Part shown: positions 34,960-44,467 of the stretch, piece by piece
How positions within the stretch are numbered: the first letter of the stretch is position 1
Layout: each line of letters starts with the position of its first letter
Origin: a bacterium
GTDB taxonomy: Bacteria > Zhuqueibacterota > QNDG01 > JAFGCO01
Assembly (NCBI GenBank): GCA_016930535.1
Contig: JAFGGN010000055.1
Location: 1 to 64,000 of the forward strand
Direction: 5' to 3'
Length of the DNA: 64,000 nucleotides
Notes under the pieces: generated by a model
Database searches by the model: none
Told to the model about the DNA's origin: nothing
The model's input: only the letters and a program-made list of their open reading frames with translations
Translations under genes and position numbers: made by a program

Positions 34960-36837
34960 ATGAGATGGAAAGGATTGATACCCGTTGTCGTTCTGATCGC
35001 CATATTTACCGTGATCTCAATTTTCTTCATCGATTCATGGATCGAATCCGGAATGGAAAAAGCAGGAGAGGCCATCGTGGGCGCGAAGGTCGAAATCGAC
35101 GGCCTGGATTTTCAGATCTCAAATCTGTCCATCGGATGGCGCCGCCTGCAGGTGACCGATCCGGACCATACCCTGAAAAACCTGATAGAAACCGGCAGAA
35201 CCGCGTTCCGGATGAATCCGGGCGCACTGCTCAGGAAGCGTATTGTTATTGAAGAGATGGCGCTTGAGGATGTGCGGACCGGAACGGACCGGGCCACGGA
35301 CGGTTTTATCCCGAAAAAAGTCAAAAAGTCCAAGGCCAAATCGAAACCCGGTGTTTTTGACAAGGCCAGGGACAAAATGGCGGCTGAAGTGCAAAATCTT
35401 CCCGTGATGCAGTTCAGGCCGGAAGCATGGAAACGGCAGCTGAATCTGGACAGCCTCGTGGTGCTGTCAGAACTGACCATGCCCGCCAGGCTGGACTCGG
35501 CCAAAGCGGATATCGTTTCCACGGCTGCAGACTGGGAATCGTTTTATCAGGGGTTTCATCCGGATGATGATCTGGAGAAAATCCGGAACGATTTCAAGGA
35601 TCTGGATCCCAAGAAAATCAAGTCCATACCCGAACTGACGGAAACGCTCGGCAGGGTGCAGACGGCCCATCAGATGCTTAAAAGCATACAGGACACGGTG
35701 AAAACACGGCACCGGCAGATCGATTCGGATTTTGCTTCCATTGTCCAGTACCGGAAGCAGGTGGGGGTCTGGTACAGGTCCGATTATCAGAATATTCTCA
35801 AAAAAGCCAAACTGCCCGATCTGTCTGTCGAGAATATCGGCATGATGCTGTTCGGAAAAACCCTGGTGCTGCGGATCGAACGGTCACTCGACCTGGTCCG
35901 GAAAGTTCGGGCCATGATCCCCAAAAAGCAGGACAAGCCCAAGAAAGAGAAACCCAAAAGAATGAAAGGGCAGGATATCCATTTCCCGGACAGGTATTAT
36001 TCTCCGGTATTTCTGGTGCGCAAAATGCTTCTCAGCGGACAGACCGGTTCAACTGAGGCGCAGCCCGGACTGCAGCTCTCGGGAGAGGCGCTCAACATTA
36101 ATTCCCAACCCTGGATTCTCGGCAAACCCACTGAGATCAGGCTCAAGGGAAAGGACGAGACAAACCGGAGTGCGGATATTCAGGCCGTTCTCGATCATAC
36201 GGGCGAGTCCTTTCATGATGATTTCGAAATCGTCCTGAAATCCGTCAGTCTGAACAATATGGAAATCGCACAGACCGCATATTTGCCCGCAAAAATCGAA
36301 CGCGGGCTTGCGGATATCCGGCTGACCGCAAAATTCACGGACGATGACTTCGATCTCGAGATGGATGTGATCTCACGTCAGCTGACATTCGATTTTGCGT
36401 CGATGAAAACGGACAACCGTTTCGTGGATATCGTACGCGACGTCATGAATGAAATGAAAGTCGTGACCCTGAATACACGGGTTTCCCATGTTTCGGGAGA
36501 CACCAAATGGTCCGTTAAATCCAATCTGGACACGCAGGTGTCGTCCCGCCTGAAGAAGATGGGTTCCAAAGCCCTGGCTGATGCACAGGAAAAAATCCGG
36601 CAGAGGCTGAACGGGATCCGGGATGAACGGCTGAATCAGGTCAATCAATTGGTCGATGAAAAAGAAACACAGATCGTGGGCAAGATCGAATACTATGAAG
36701 AAAAGGTCGAGGAACAGCGCCTGATGATCGAAGCGAAAATCGAGGCGATCAAGGAAGACATCGAATCCCGGAAAAAGTCGGAAGAGAGTAAATTGAAAAA
36801 GAAGGCCAAAGGACTGCTGAACAATGTATTGGATTAA
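34960..36837 (+). CDS. TIGR03545-like AsmA-type membrane protein
   Basis: A 625-residue protein with one N-terminal membrane anchor (LIPVVVLIAIFTVISIFFI), then an AsmA/DUF748-like extracytoplasmic region (VEIDGLDFQISNLSIGWRRLQV) and a long charged C-terminal coiled coil (EKIRQRLNGIRDERLNQ, YEEKVEEQRLMIEAKIE). It is the usual partner of the TIGR03546 protein upstream. AsmA-type proteins help move or arrange lipids between the membranes, so an envelope role is plausible but not shown for this pair. Confidence 0.78.
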   Translation: MRWKGLIPVVVLIAIFTVISIFFIDSWIESGMEKAGEAIVGAKVEIDGLDFQISNLSIGWRRLQVTDPDHTLKNLIETGRTAFRMNPGALLRKRIVIEEMALEDVRTGTDRATDGFIPKKVKKSKAKSKPGVFDKARDKMAAEVQNLPVMQFRPEAWKRQLNLDSLVVLSELTMPARLDSAKADIVSTAADWESFYQGFHPDDDLEKIRNDFKDLDPKKIKSIPELTETLGRVQTAHQMLKSIQDTVKTRHRQIDSDFASIVQYRKQVGVWYRSDYQNILKKAKLPDLSVENIGMMLFGKTLVLRIERSLDLVRKVRAMIPKKQDKPKKEKPKRMKGQDIHFPDRYYSPVFLVRKMLLSGQTGSTEAQPGLQLSGEALNINSQPWILGKPTEIRLKGKDETNRSADIQAVLDHTGESFHDDFEIVLKSVSLNNMEIAQTAYLPAKIERGLADIRLTAKFTDDDFDLEMDVISRQLTFDFASMKTDNRFVDIVRDVMNEMKVVTLNTRVSHVSGDTKWSVKSNLDTQVSSRLKKMGSKALADAQEKIRQRLNGIRDERLNQVNQLVDEKETQIVGKIEYYEEKVEEQRLMIEAKIEAIKEDIESRKKSEESKLKKKAKGLLNNVLD

Positions 36838-36923
36838 TATTGCGCATCACCACCTGGACGGTTCAAATGCAGCGGATCGAACAGGAGCGCGCATTACCTG
36901 ATTAGAGACATAGAGGAAAATCC

Positions 36924-39236
36924 ATACAGAGAAGACAAATCGACATCGACGGCGTTGTGCAGGGTGTGGGATTCCGTCCCTTCGTGTATCGTGAGGCCCT
37001 GAAACTCGGACTGAGCGGCTTTGTCACCAACACCCCGGACGGCGTTCAGGTCGAAGCCCAGGGGCGGGCCGCGGATCTCGACCGCTTTGTTCGGATATTG
37101 CAGGAATCAGCCCCCGTTCGTTCGATCATCAGCCGTCTCAGTGCCGTTGAAATTCCTGTTCAGGAGGATGGAACGTTCACGATCCGTCACTCCAGAAAAT
37201 CCGTACACAGGCGCACACTGATTTCCCCGGATATCGCCACATGCGATCATTGTATCCGGGAATTGTTCGATCCGCAAAACCGGCGTTATCTTTATCCCTT
37301 CATCAACTGTACCGAATGCGGTCCCCGTTATACCATCATTCAGGACATACCCTATGACCGGCCCCGCACCACCATGTCCGCTTTTACCATGTGCCCGGAC
37401 TGTGAACGTGAATATCGGGATCCCGGGGACAGGCGGTTTCATGCACAGCCCAACGCGTGCCCGGTATGCGGTCCCCATGTGTGGCTCACGGATGCGGAAG
37501 GGAATCCGGTACAGACCGCGGACCCTTTTTCAATGGCCTTGGACTTCCTTGAAAAAGATCAGATCCTGGCAGTCAAGGGGCTCGGCGGCTTTCATCTCGT
37601 CTGTGATGCAGGCAGCCCGGAGGCCGTGAAACGCCTGAGAATCCGTAAAAACAGGGAAGAAAAACCCCTGGCTGTCATGGTGAAAAATGTAAAGGTGATG
37701 CAGACATTCGCGGATGCGGACGATCATGAAATCGCGCTGTTATGTTCACATGAACGCCCCATCGTGCTGGTTAAAAAAAAGAGGCCTTTTTCCCTGGCGC
37801 CCAACGTGGCCCCGGATAACGGGTATATCGGCGTCATGCTTCCGTATACACCGCTGCATCATCTGCTGTTCAGGGGAGCCCTGGCCGTTCTTGTGATGAC
37901 GAGCGGAAACATTTCCGAAGAACCGATTGCGTTCGAAAATGATGAAGCCCTGAATCGTCTGGGAACGGTTGCCGACTATTTTCTGATGCACAACCGGGAT
38001 ATTTTTATACGGTGCGATGATTCGGTTTCCATGTTCGTTCACGGAGCACAACGGCTCGTCCGGCGATCGCGGGGCATGGCGCCATTGCCTGTTTTCGTCC
38101 CGGAAAGGAAAAGACAGACGCTGGCTGTGGGGGGTGAGCTGAAAAATACTGTGGCATTTGCCAAAAAGGACCGCGTTTATCTCAGCCATTACATCGGAGA
38201 TCTTGAAAATGCGGAAACCATGGCCTCTTTCGTACAGGCTCTGACCCATTTCCAGAAAATCATGGATATCCGCCCCGGGTGTATCGTGCACGATCTGCAT
38301 CCCGAATACCTGTCCACGCAGTGGGCCCTGCAGCAGGAAAATCTGATCAAAATACCCGTTCAGCATCATTTTGCGCATATTGTCTCCTGTATGGCGGAAA
38401 ACAGGGTGCTCGAACCCGTGATCGGCCTTGCGCTGGACGGGACAGGCTACGGAACGGACGGACAGATATGGGGGGGCGAGGTCCTGACAGCCGATTATAC
38501 CGGATACGAACGCATGGCCCATCTGGATTACCGCGCCATGCCCGGCGGATCCGCGGCCATACGCGATCCATGGCGCATGGCCCTTTCCTGTATGCATGCC
38601 TGGCAGAAACCGGACCCTTCCGGTCTGGATGCATGGATCGAATCCCTGCGTACGGATCTGTTCCGGAACATACCGGACGAACACCTTCGGGCCGCAGCCA
38701 TGCTCATCGTCAGAAAGATCAATACACCGATGACTTCCAGCATGGGCCGGCTTTTCGATGCGGTTTCGTTTCTCTGCGGATGCTGTGAAAAATCCACTTA
38801 TGAAGGTCAGCCTGCGATGATGCTGGAACGGCTCATGCCGGACCGGCCGGAACTGTCCGGGCTGGACGGATATCCGGATGCGTTTTCAATGAATCCCGGA
38901 GAGAATCCCGTGCGGATCGGGTTTGATGGACTGATCCGGATGATTGTGGAAGATGTCCTGAACAGGGTGCCGGTTTCGGACATCAGCACCCGGTTTCACC
39001 TGTCCGTTGCGGATCTCTTTGTGGACCTGTGCCGGTCGGTCTTTGAAAAAACGGGGATCAGGCGCGTGGCCCTCAGCGGAGGGTGCTTTCAAAACCGGTT
39101 TTTACTTTCCCGGATTTCATCCGGGCTGGAGCGCAGGGAACTGACGGTTCTTTCGCACCGGCATGTACCGTGCAACGACGCCGGCTTGTCTTTGGGCCAG
39201 GCCGTCATCGGGCAATGGGCCTCTCCGGACGGCTGA
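36924..39236 (+). CDS. hypF: Carbamoyltransferase HypF
   Basis: A 759-770-residue HypF, which makes the thiocarbamate used for the CN ligands of NiFe hydrogenase. Domains in order are acylphosphatase (VVQGVGFRPFVY), two zinc fingers (CDHCIRE.., CTECGPRY; CPDCEREY, CPVCG), YrdC-like (LAVKGLGGFHLVCDA, VMTSGNISEEP) and Kae1-like carbamoyltransferase (QHHFAHIVSCMAE, LALDGTGYGTDG, SGGCFQNRFLL). The first acylphosphatase strand (RRQIDIDGVVQG) lies upstream of the first GTG (36957). A good ribosome-binding site (AGAGGAAA) precedes ATA at 36924, so the real start may be ATA, or an ATG was lost. Same operon as hypC, hypD and hypE. Confidence 0.93.
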   Translation: MQRRQIDIDGVVQGVGFRPFVYREALKLGLSGFVTNTPDGVQVEAQGRAADLDRFVRILQESAPVRSIISRLSAVEIPVQEDGTFTIRHSRKSVHRRTLISPDIATCDHCIRELFDPQNRRYLYPFINCTECGPRYTIIQDIPYDRPRTTMSAFTMCPDCEREYRDPGDRRFHAQPNACPVCGPHVWLTDAEGNPVQTADPFSMALDFLEKDQILAVKGLGGFHLVCDAGSPEAVKRLRIRKNREEKPLAVMVKNVKVMQTFADADDHEIALLCSHERPIVLVKKKRPFSLAPNVAPDNGYIGVMLPYTPLHHLLFRGALAVLVMTSGNISEEPIAFENDEALNRLGTVADYFLMHNRDIFIRCDDSVSMFVHGAQRLVRRSRGMAPLPVFVPERKRQTLAVGGELKNTVAFAKKDRVYLSHYIGDLENAETMASFVQALTHFQKIMDIRPGCIVHDLHPEYLSTQWALQQENLIKIPVQHHFAHIVSCMAENRVLEPVIGLALDGTGYGTDGQIWGGEVLTADYTGYERMAHLDYRAMPGGSAAIRDPWRMALSCMHAWQKPDPSGLDAWIESLRTDLFRNIPDEHLRAAAMLIVRKINTPMTSSMGRLFDAVSFLCGCCEKSTYEGQPAMMLERLMPDRPELSGLDGYPDAFSMNPGENPVRIGFDGLIRMIVEDVLNRVPVSDISTRFHLSVADLFVDLCRSVFEKTGIRRVALSGGCFQNRFLLSRISSGLERRELTVLSHRHVPCNDAGLSLGQAVIGQWASPDG

Positions 39237-39278
39237 AGCACAAAGAACTTGATTTTTAAACACGGGCGGGTTAATTTG

Positions 39279-39704
39279 ATGAACATGTTTTCCAGGGCCT
39301 TTGAAAGGCTGCGTACAGCCAATAAGAAACAGCTTGAGACCATCCGGTTGCACAATGGTCTGGCATCGGATTCCGGATCCGGATTTGTCCGCTGGCAGCT
39401 GATCGTTTTTCTTCTCGTGACACTTCTGCTCTGTATTGCGGACGCGGTTCTCTCCATCCATCTGTTGAAAATGGGAGCATGGGAAGCCAATCCGTTCATG
39501 CGGTTTGCCATGTCTGTCAGTCTCGAATTTTTCATCCTTTCCAAATATATCCTGACAGCAGGCGGTCTTCTGCTTCTGCTCAGATTCGGAAAGGTACGCA
39601 TTCTTGACGAATCGGTGGCACTGGAGGAGATTGCCGCCGGTTTCATTCTTTTTTATCTGGGGCTCGTTCTGTATGAAATCGAATGCTCCATGTGCCTGGG
39701 ATAG
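39279..39704 (+). CDS. DUF5658-like small membrane protein
   Basis: A 141-residue protein with three hydrophobic segments and the motif ADAVLSIHLLKMGAWEANPFM, which resembles the DUF5658 family (D-x-x-x-x-x-x-L-x-x-G-x-x-E-A-N-P). It is placed between hypF and hypC, 9 bases before hypC. I know of no role for it in hydrogenase maturation. The ATG at 39279 is preferred over an upstream start at 39249. Confidence 0.65.
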   Translation: MNMFSRAFERLRTANKKQLETIRLHNGLASDSGSGFVRWQLIVFLLVTLLLCIADAVLSIHLLKMGAWEANPFMRFAMSVSLEFFILSKYILTAGGLLLLLRFGKVRILDESVALEEIAAGFILFYLGLVLYEIECSMCLG

Positions 39705-39713
39705 GAGGATTGC

Positions 39714-39932
39714 ATGTGTCTTGCGGTACCGATGCGCATTGTAAAAATTGACGGAAACAGTGCCGTTGCCGAAGCCGGGGAAATCAGTCAGACAATTGAC
39801 ATACAACTCGTTCCGTCCATTCAGCTCAATGATTATGTGATCGTGCATGCGGGATTCGCCATACAGAAAATGGATGAAAGTTATGCACGGGAGGCACTCG
39901 AGCTGTTTGAAGAAATGGGCCGCATCTCTTGA
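39714..39932 (+). CDS. hypC: Hydrogenase chaperone HypC
   Basis: A 72-residue HypC/HybG protein with the essential N-terminal Cys2 (MCLAVPMRIV) and family pattern DYVIVHAGFAIQKMDE. HypC carries the Fe(CN)2CO group with HypD and passes it to the hydrogenase large subunit. AGGAGG precedes the ATG closely. It overlaps hypD by 4 bases (TTGA). Confidence 0.95.
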   Translation: MCLAVPMRIVKIDGNSAVAEAGEISQTIDIQLVPSIQLNDYVIVHAGFAIQKMDESYAREALELFEEMGRIS

Positions 39933-41020
39933 AATATGTTTCAGAATTCCAGGACCGGAACGCCGTTCAATATCTTGCGGCATCCATTCGGGAACGGGTT
40001 GCCGGTAAAGATCTGACCATTATGGAGGTCTGCGGCACGCATACCATGGCCATAGCCCGCTCCGGTTTGCGGGAACTGCTGCCGGATCAACTGACACTGA
40101 TTTCCGGTCCGGGATGTCCCGTATGTGTGACCGATGTATCCTATATCGACAGGGCCATCGCTCTGTCCCGAATGCACGGTACAGTGATTGCCACTTTCGG
40201 AGATTTGATGCGTGTCCCGGGTTCCGATTCGACTCTGGAAAAAGAACGCGCCAACGGGGCCGATATACGGATCGTGACCTCTGCCATGGATGCCCTGTTC
40301 ATGGCCGGACAAAAGGCCGGTCAGCGGGTGATATTTCTCGGAATCGGGTTTGAAACCACGATCCCCACTGTGGGCGTGGTCATTCAATCGGCCAAATCCC
40401 GGCATATCCGGAATTTTTACGTACTTTCATCCCATAAAATCATGCCCCCGGCCATGAAAGCGCTGTGTGAAGGGGATGTCCGGATCGACGGATTTCTATG
40501 CCCCGGCCATGTCAGTACCATTACAGGACCTGCAATTTATGATGACATAGTGAAGCAATACGGAAAGGGATGTGTGGTGACGGGATTCGAGCCGACGGAT
40601 ATACTCTCCGGTATACTCATGCTTTCGAAGCAGATCCTGGCAAAAACGCCCGCCGTCGAAAATCAATATAAACGGGCGGTGCTGCCGGACGGCAATCCCA
40701 GGGCAAAAGAAGTGATGGATGAAGTATTCGAATCCTGTGATACCCCGTGGCGGGGACTTGGAACCATTCCGGCAAGCGGTTTGAAAATCCGGGATGCCTA
40801 TGCATCCTGGGATGCTTCGGTGCAGATCGCAGTGCCTGTCAAGGAGAGCCGGGAGCCTCACGGATGCAGGTGCGGGGACGTGCTGACCGGACGCATTCAG
40901 CCGGAGGCATGCCCCTTGTTCGGAAATCCCTGTACACCCGATTATCCGGCAGGCGCCTGCATGGTCTCAAGTGAAGGCACCTGTGCCGCGCATTACAAAT
41001 ACGGATTTCACCGGAAATGA
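39929..41020 (+). CDS. hypD: Hydrogenase maturation protein HypD
   Basis: A 363-residue iron-sulfur protein that assembles the Fe(CN)2CO group with HypC. Conserved motifs are CGTHT, SGPGCPVC, CPGHVS, and the C-terminal cluster-binding cysteines (CRCGDVLTG.., CPLFGNPCTP). A TTG start at 39929 overlaps the hypC stop and gives the family N-terminus. hypE starts within its stop codon. Confidence 0.96.
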   Translation: MKYVSEFQDRNAVQYLAASIRERVAGKDLTIMEVCGTHTMAIARSGLRELLPDQLTLISGPGCPVCVTDVSYIDRAIALSRMHGTVIATFGDLMRVPGSDSTLEKERANGADIRIVTSAMDALFMAGQKAGQRVIFLGIGFETTIPTVGVVIQSAKSRHIRNFYVLSSHKIMPPAMKALCEGDVRIDGFLCPGHVSTITGPAIYDDIVKQYGKGCVVTGFEPTDILSGILMLSKQILAKTPAVENQYKRAVLPDGNPRAKEVMDEVFESCDTPWRGLGTIPASGLKIRDAYASWDASVQIAVPVKESREPHGCRCGDVLTGRIQPEACPLFGNPCTPDYPAGACMVSSEGTCAAHYKYGFHRK

Positions 41021-42027
41021 AAAATGACATTATACAGCTTTCCCATGGCGCCGGAGGCAGGCAGACACAGCGTCTTGTCAGCCGTATATTTGCCGCGGCT
41101 TTTGAAAATCCATGTCTGGATGTTCTGAACGATGCGAGTGTGCTGCCCTGGGAACAGGATCGTCTGGTGATGACAACGGATACCTACGTGGTGACGCCTC
41201 TGTTTTTTCCGGGAGGGGATATCGGCAGGCTGGCCGTATGCGGGACCGTGAACGATCTGGCTGTCATGGGCGCCATGCCGGTTTACATCAGTACAGGTTT
41301 CATTCTGGAAGAGGGATTTGCCATTGCCGACCTGGAAAAAATCGCATCGTCCATGCGTCAGGCGGCCGATGAAGCAGGCGCCGTGATCGTTACCGGTGAT
41401 ACGAAAGTGGTTCCGAAACATAAGGGAGACGGCGTGTTTATCAACACGGCCGGAATAGGACGCCTGGTATCGGAACAGACGATTTCTGCGGAACAGATCA
41501 GGCCCGGCGATGCCGTGATCCTGACCGGTTCCGTGGGCAATCATGGCCTGGCCGTCATCTCGGCGCGGGGAGAATTCGGACTGAAGGGCCCGCTCCGCTC
41601 GGATGTGGCACCGCTATCCGGAATGGTTCAGGACCTTCTCCGGGCAGGAATCCGTATTCATGCCATGAGGGACGCCACGCGGGGCGGTGTGGCCACGGTT
41701 CTCAATGAACTCGCGGAAACCGCCGGAGTTTCGATTACGGTGAATGAATCCGCCGTTCCGCTCAGCGAAGCGGTTCACAGTGCGTGCACGATTCTCGGAT
41801 TTGACCCCCTGTATGTGGCGAACGAGGGACTGCTCGTGATTGTTTTGCCTGCCGGGGAAACCGAAAACGCCCTTCAAATCCTGCGTGGTCACAAGTATGG
41901 ATCGGAAGCTGTCCATGCAGGGGAAGTGCATCAGGAAGCAAATCATTGTGTATATCTTAAAACCGCGATAGGGAGCCGCCGTATGCTGAATATGCGGTCC
42001 GGTGAGCAGTTACCCCGTATCTGCTGA
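41017..42027 (+). CDS. hypE: Hydrogenase maturation protein HypE
   Basis: A 336-residue AIR-synthase-fold enzyme that dehydrates the carbamoyl group on its C-terminal Cys to a thiocyanate. The protein ends in LPRIC with Cys336 as the last residue, as required. Motifs LSHGAGGRQTQ, NDLAVMGAMP and RDATRGGVATVLNELA are present. ATGA overlap with hypD. The hypA and hypB nickel-insertion genes and hydrogenase subunits are not in the window. Confidence 0.96.
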   Translation: MKNDIIQLSHGAGGRQTQRLVSRIFAAAFENPCLDVLNDASVLPWEQDRLVMTTDTYVVTPLFFPGGDIGRLAVCGTVNDLAVMGAMPVYISTGFILEEGFAIADLEKIASSMRQAADEAGAVIVTGDTKVVPKHKGDGVFINTAGIGRLVSEQTISAEQIRPGDAVILTGSVGNHGLAVISARGEFGLKGPLRSDVAPLSGMVQDLLRAGIRIHAMRDATRGGVATVLNELAETAGVSITVNESAVPLSEAVHSACTILGFDPLYVANEGLLVIVLPAGETENALQILRGHKYGSEAVHAGEVHQEANHCVYLKTAIGSRRMLNMRSGEQLPRIC

Positions 42028-42067
42028 TAAAAAAATACTTGTGATCTTGAAAAAAAATGTGTATACT

Positions 42068-42436
42068 TTATTCCACCGCACGTTCCAAAATTAAGGGATT
42101 TTTCCGATCAGAAATTTGTTCAACGCGTGCAGGTTCTTTTAGCTCTATCTGATCGATTACTTGTTGAAGAAATGCTTCCCAGCGCTCCGGCTCAATATTT
42201 ATTTCATTGTAAACGGAAATATATTCCTCTTTGGTCAGATGATGTATTTCGAGAATGGAAAGAGCGGAATCCTGATATGCCGGAGACGAGGGATCGCAGG
42301 ATCCCTGTAAAATCAGTAAATCGGCAGTGGCATCTGTAACTTTCTTATAAACCGGATCCGAGGTTGTCCGGTGACTGCGGGTACAGGCCAGTATCAACAG
42401 AAAAAGAATGAAAATGATTCGTCCGAATGTTTTCAT
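42068..42436 (-). CDS. Small lipoprotein of unknown function
   Basis: A 122-residue protein with a lipoprotein signal ending in lipobox LILAC (Cys about residue 18) and an all-helical mature part (SALSILEIHHLTKEEYI, RWEAFLQQVIDQIE). It resembles DUF4296-type small lipoproteins of FCB bacteria, but the match is weak. It faces hypE convergently and is divergent from the PHP gene. Confidence 0.7.
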   Translation of the reverse strand: MKTFGRIIFILFLLILACTRSHRTTSDPVYKKVTDATADLLILQGSCDPSSPAYQDSALSILEIHHLTKEEYISVYNEINIEPERWEAFLQQVIDQIELKEPARVEQISDRKNPLILERAVE

Positions 42437-42526
42437 GAAATGCTCCGGCTGTCAGCACTGTTGATTTAAAGAAAGCAATTTAATCGATTAATGCAAGTCG
42501 AAACCTCAATCAATCATTAAACAGGC

Positions 42527-43369
42527 ATGGACCGTATGGACCGTTGGGCGGATATGCATTTGCACACTTATTGTTCCGATGGCTTATTCAGCCCTGAGGA
42601 AGCGGTACAACGTGCGAGTGATCTTGGTCTGGCGGCAATCGGTATCTGCGATCATGATACGATAGCCGGACTGGAAGACGCCATCGCGGCCGGTGAAAAA
42701 TACGGTGTCGAAATCATTCCGGGAGTGGAACTGAGCAGTCAGTTCAAGGGCAGGGACATACACATACTCGGTTATTATTTCGATTTTAACAACAGGCCCC
42801 TGAGCGATTACATGAAACTCTTTCGTGAGGAACGTCATAAACGGGCCGCAAAAATGGTTGTCAATCTCAATATGGACGGTGTGCAGATCAATATGGATGA
42901 TGTGGTGGAAAAATCACAGGGTAAATCCATCGGCCGTCCGCATATTGCCGAGGTCCTGATGGAAAAGGGATATGTCGAAACGTTTCAGGAAGCCTTTCAT
43001 CGCTTCATCGGATACGGTGCCTCGTCCTATGTTGAAAAATATAAAATCGAACCGGGCGGGGCAATCCGGCTGATTTCGGAAGCGCGCGGATTGTCGGTTC
43101 TTGCGCATCCCGGACCGATTGTTACGGATGAGATGATCGTGGATCTCATCAAAAACGGCCTCGACGGTATCGAGGTGATTCATCCCAATCTTGACGAGCG
43201 GCGTACGAGCCATCTGATCGGGATTGCACGGCAGTACGATCTGCTTATTTCAGGCGGATCGGACTGCCACGGCGGACGTTCGGGTGATATCTGCATGGGC
43301 AAGTATACGGTTCCGTACAATGTTCTGCAGGATATGAAGGACAGAAAATCACGCATGGATGCAGCATGA
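42527..43369 (+). CDS. PHP-domain phosphoesterase (TrpH/YciV-like)
   Basis: A 280-residue PHP-family metal-dependent phosphatase, usually acting on 3',5'-nucleoside bisphosphates or RNA 5' ends. Metal-binding motifs are ADMHLHTYCSDG, CDHDT, PGVELS, HILGYYFD, LAHPGP and GGSDCHG, all intact. It overlaps radC by 4 bases (ATGA), so both genes belong to one transcript. Confidence 0.92.
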   Translation: MDRMDRWADMHLHTYCSDGLFSPEEAVQRASDLGLAAIGICDHDTIAGLEDAIAAGEKYGVEIIPGVELSSQFKGRDIHILGYYFDFNNRPLSDYMKLFREERHKRAAKMVVNLNMDGVQINMDDVVEKSQGKSIGRPHIAEVLMEKGYVETFQEAFHRFIGYGASSYVEKYKIEPGGAIRLISEARGLSVLAHPGPIVTDEMIVDLIKNGLDGIEVIHPNLDERRTSHLIGIARQYDLLISGGSDCHGGRSGDICMGKYTVPYNVLQDMKDRKSRMDAA

Positions 43370-44085
43370 GCGGCCTGTCCGAAAGTGTCCGGGAATCCCT
43401 GTTTTACCATACCAGGATCAGGGACTGGCCTGAAAGTGAAAGACCGAGAGAGAAGATGATCCTTCACGGCAGTCCGATTCTGTCCGATGCGGAGCTGATC
43501 GCCATACTGGTCGGATCGGGTTCCGGCAGAGTCACTGCCCTGGACGTTGCAAAACGGATGCTGATGGATCATGACGGACTGATCAACCTGTCGAAATGCA
43601 ATCTGTCCGAACTGACAAGGATGAAGGGAATCGGCCGGGCACGGGCATGCAGCCTGCTCGCCGCATTTGAAATCGGCCGCAGAATAGAGTGTCATTTGCC
43701 CCGGCGGTCTGTGAAAATTACTGAACCCGCGGATTGTGTCAGGCAGTATGAGGCGGGTCTCCGTGCCGTAAAACATGAAATATTCAAGGTGGTTCTTCTG
43801 GATAATGCAAACCGGATCATCCGGGATATCGATATCACGAAAGGTACACTGAATGCGAGTCTCGTCCATCCGAGGGAAGTCTTTAAAACGGCAGTGGATT
43901 ATCTGGCTGCCGGGGTCATTCTGATGCACAATCATCCATCCGGTGAGGCATTTCCGTCAGAACAGGACAGGCAGGTGACGCAGCAGATGGTGAAAGCCGG
44001 ACTGATTATCGGAATCCCGGTGCTCGATCATATCATTGTCGCGGATCGTTCACATTTCAGTTTTGCGAATGAAGGATTGCTCTAA
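43366..44085 (+). CDS. radC: RadC/JAB-domain DNA-repair-associated protein
   Basis: A 239-residue RadC with an N-terminal helix-hairpin-helix region (MKGIGRARACSLLAAFEIGRR) and a C-terminal JAB metalloprotease-like domain with the metal motif HNHPSGEAFPSEQD. Its role in repair is disputed. The start is fixed by the ATGA overlap with the PHP gene. It is followed 25 bases later by the STAS gene. Confidence 0.93.
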   Translation: MSGLSESVRESLFYHTRIRDWPESERPREKMILHGSPILSDAELIAILVGSGSGRVTALDVAKRMLMDHDGLINLSKCNLSELTRMKGIGRARACSLLAAFEIGRRIECHLPRRSVKITEPADCVRQYEAGLRAVKHEIFKVVLLDNANRIIRDIDITKGTLNASLVHPREVFKTAVDYLAAGVILMHNHPSGEAFPSEQDRQVTQQMVKAGLIIGIPVLDHIIVADRSHFSFANEGLL

Positions 44086-44110
44086 TTAATGCAACAGGCG
44101 GAGAATCTGT

Positions 44111-44467
44111 ATGAAGTATGAAAAGGAAAACACCGAGGGTATCATTATTGTACGTGTTCAGGAATCGCAGATTACCATGAGCGAAGCCCCGGACGTGAAA
44201 ACCGCTTTACTGGGATTGATGGTGGAGGAAGGGGACTGTATTCTGCTGAATCTCAGATCGGTTCAGAAAATGGACAGTACGGGTATGGGAGCGCTTCTTT
44301 TCGGGATACGGCAGGCAGAACAGCATGACAAGGAGCTGTGTGTCTGCGAACTGAACGACAAGGTCCGGTTTCTGATCCGGATTGCCCGTCTCGAAGAAGT
44401 CATCGATGTGTTTGAATCCGAGAAAGAAGCCCTTGCCGAACTCAAGGACGAGGAGGGCGATGCCTGA
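44111..44467 (+). CDS. STAS-domain anti-sigma factor antagonist
   Basis: A 118-residue SpoIIAA-like STAS protein. The phosphorylatable Ser sits in MDSTGMGALLFG, the family's conserved loop. It would relay signals between an anti-sigma kinase and phosphatase, neither of which is in the window. It overlaps birA by 8 bases. Confidence 0.9.
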   Translation: MKYEKENTEGIIIVRVQESQITMSEAPDVKTALLGLMVEEGDCILLNLRSVQKMDSTGMGALLFGIRQAEQHDKELCVCELNDKVRFLIRIARLEEVIDVFESEKEALAELKDEEGDA

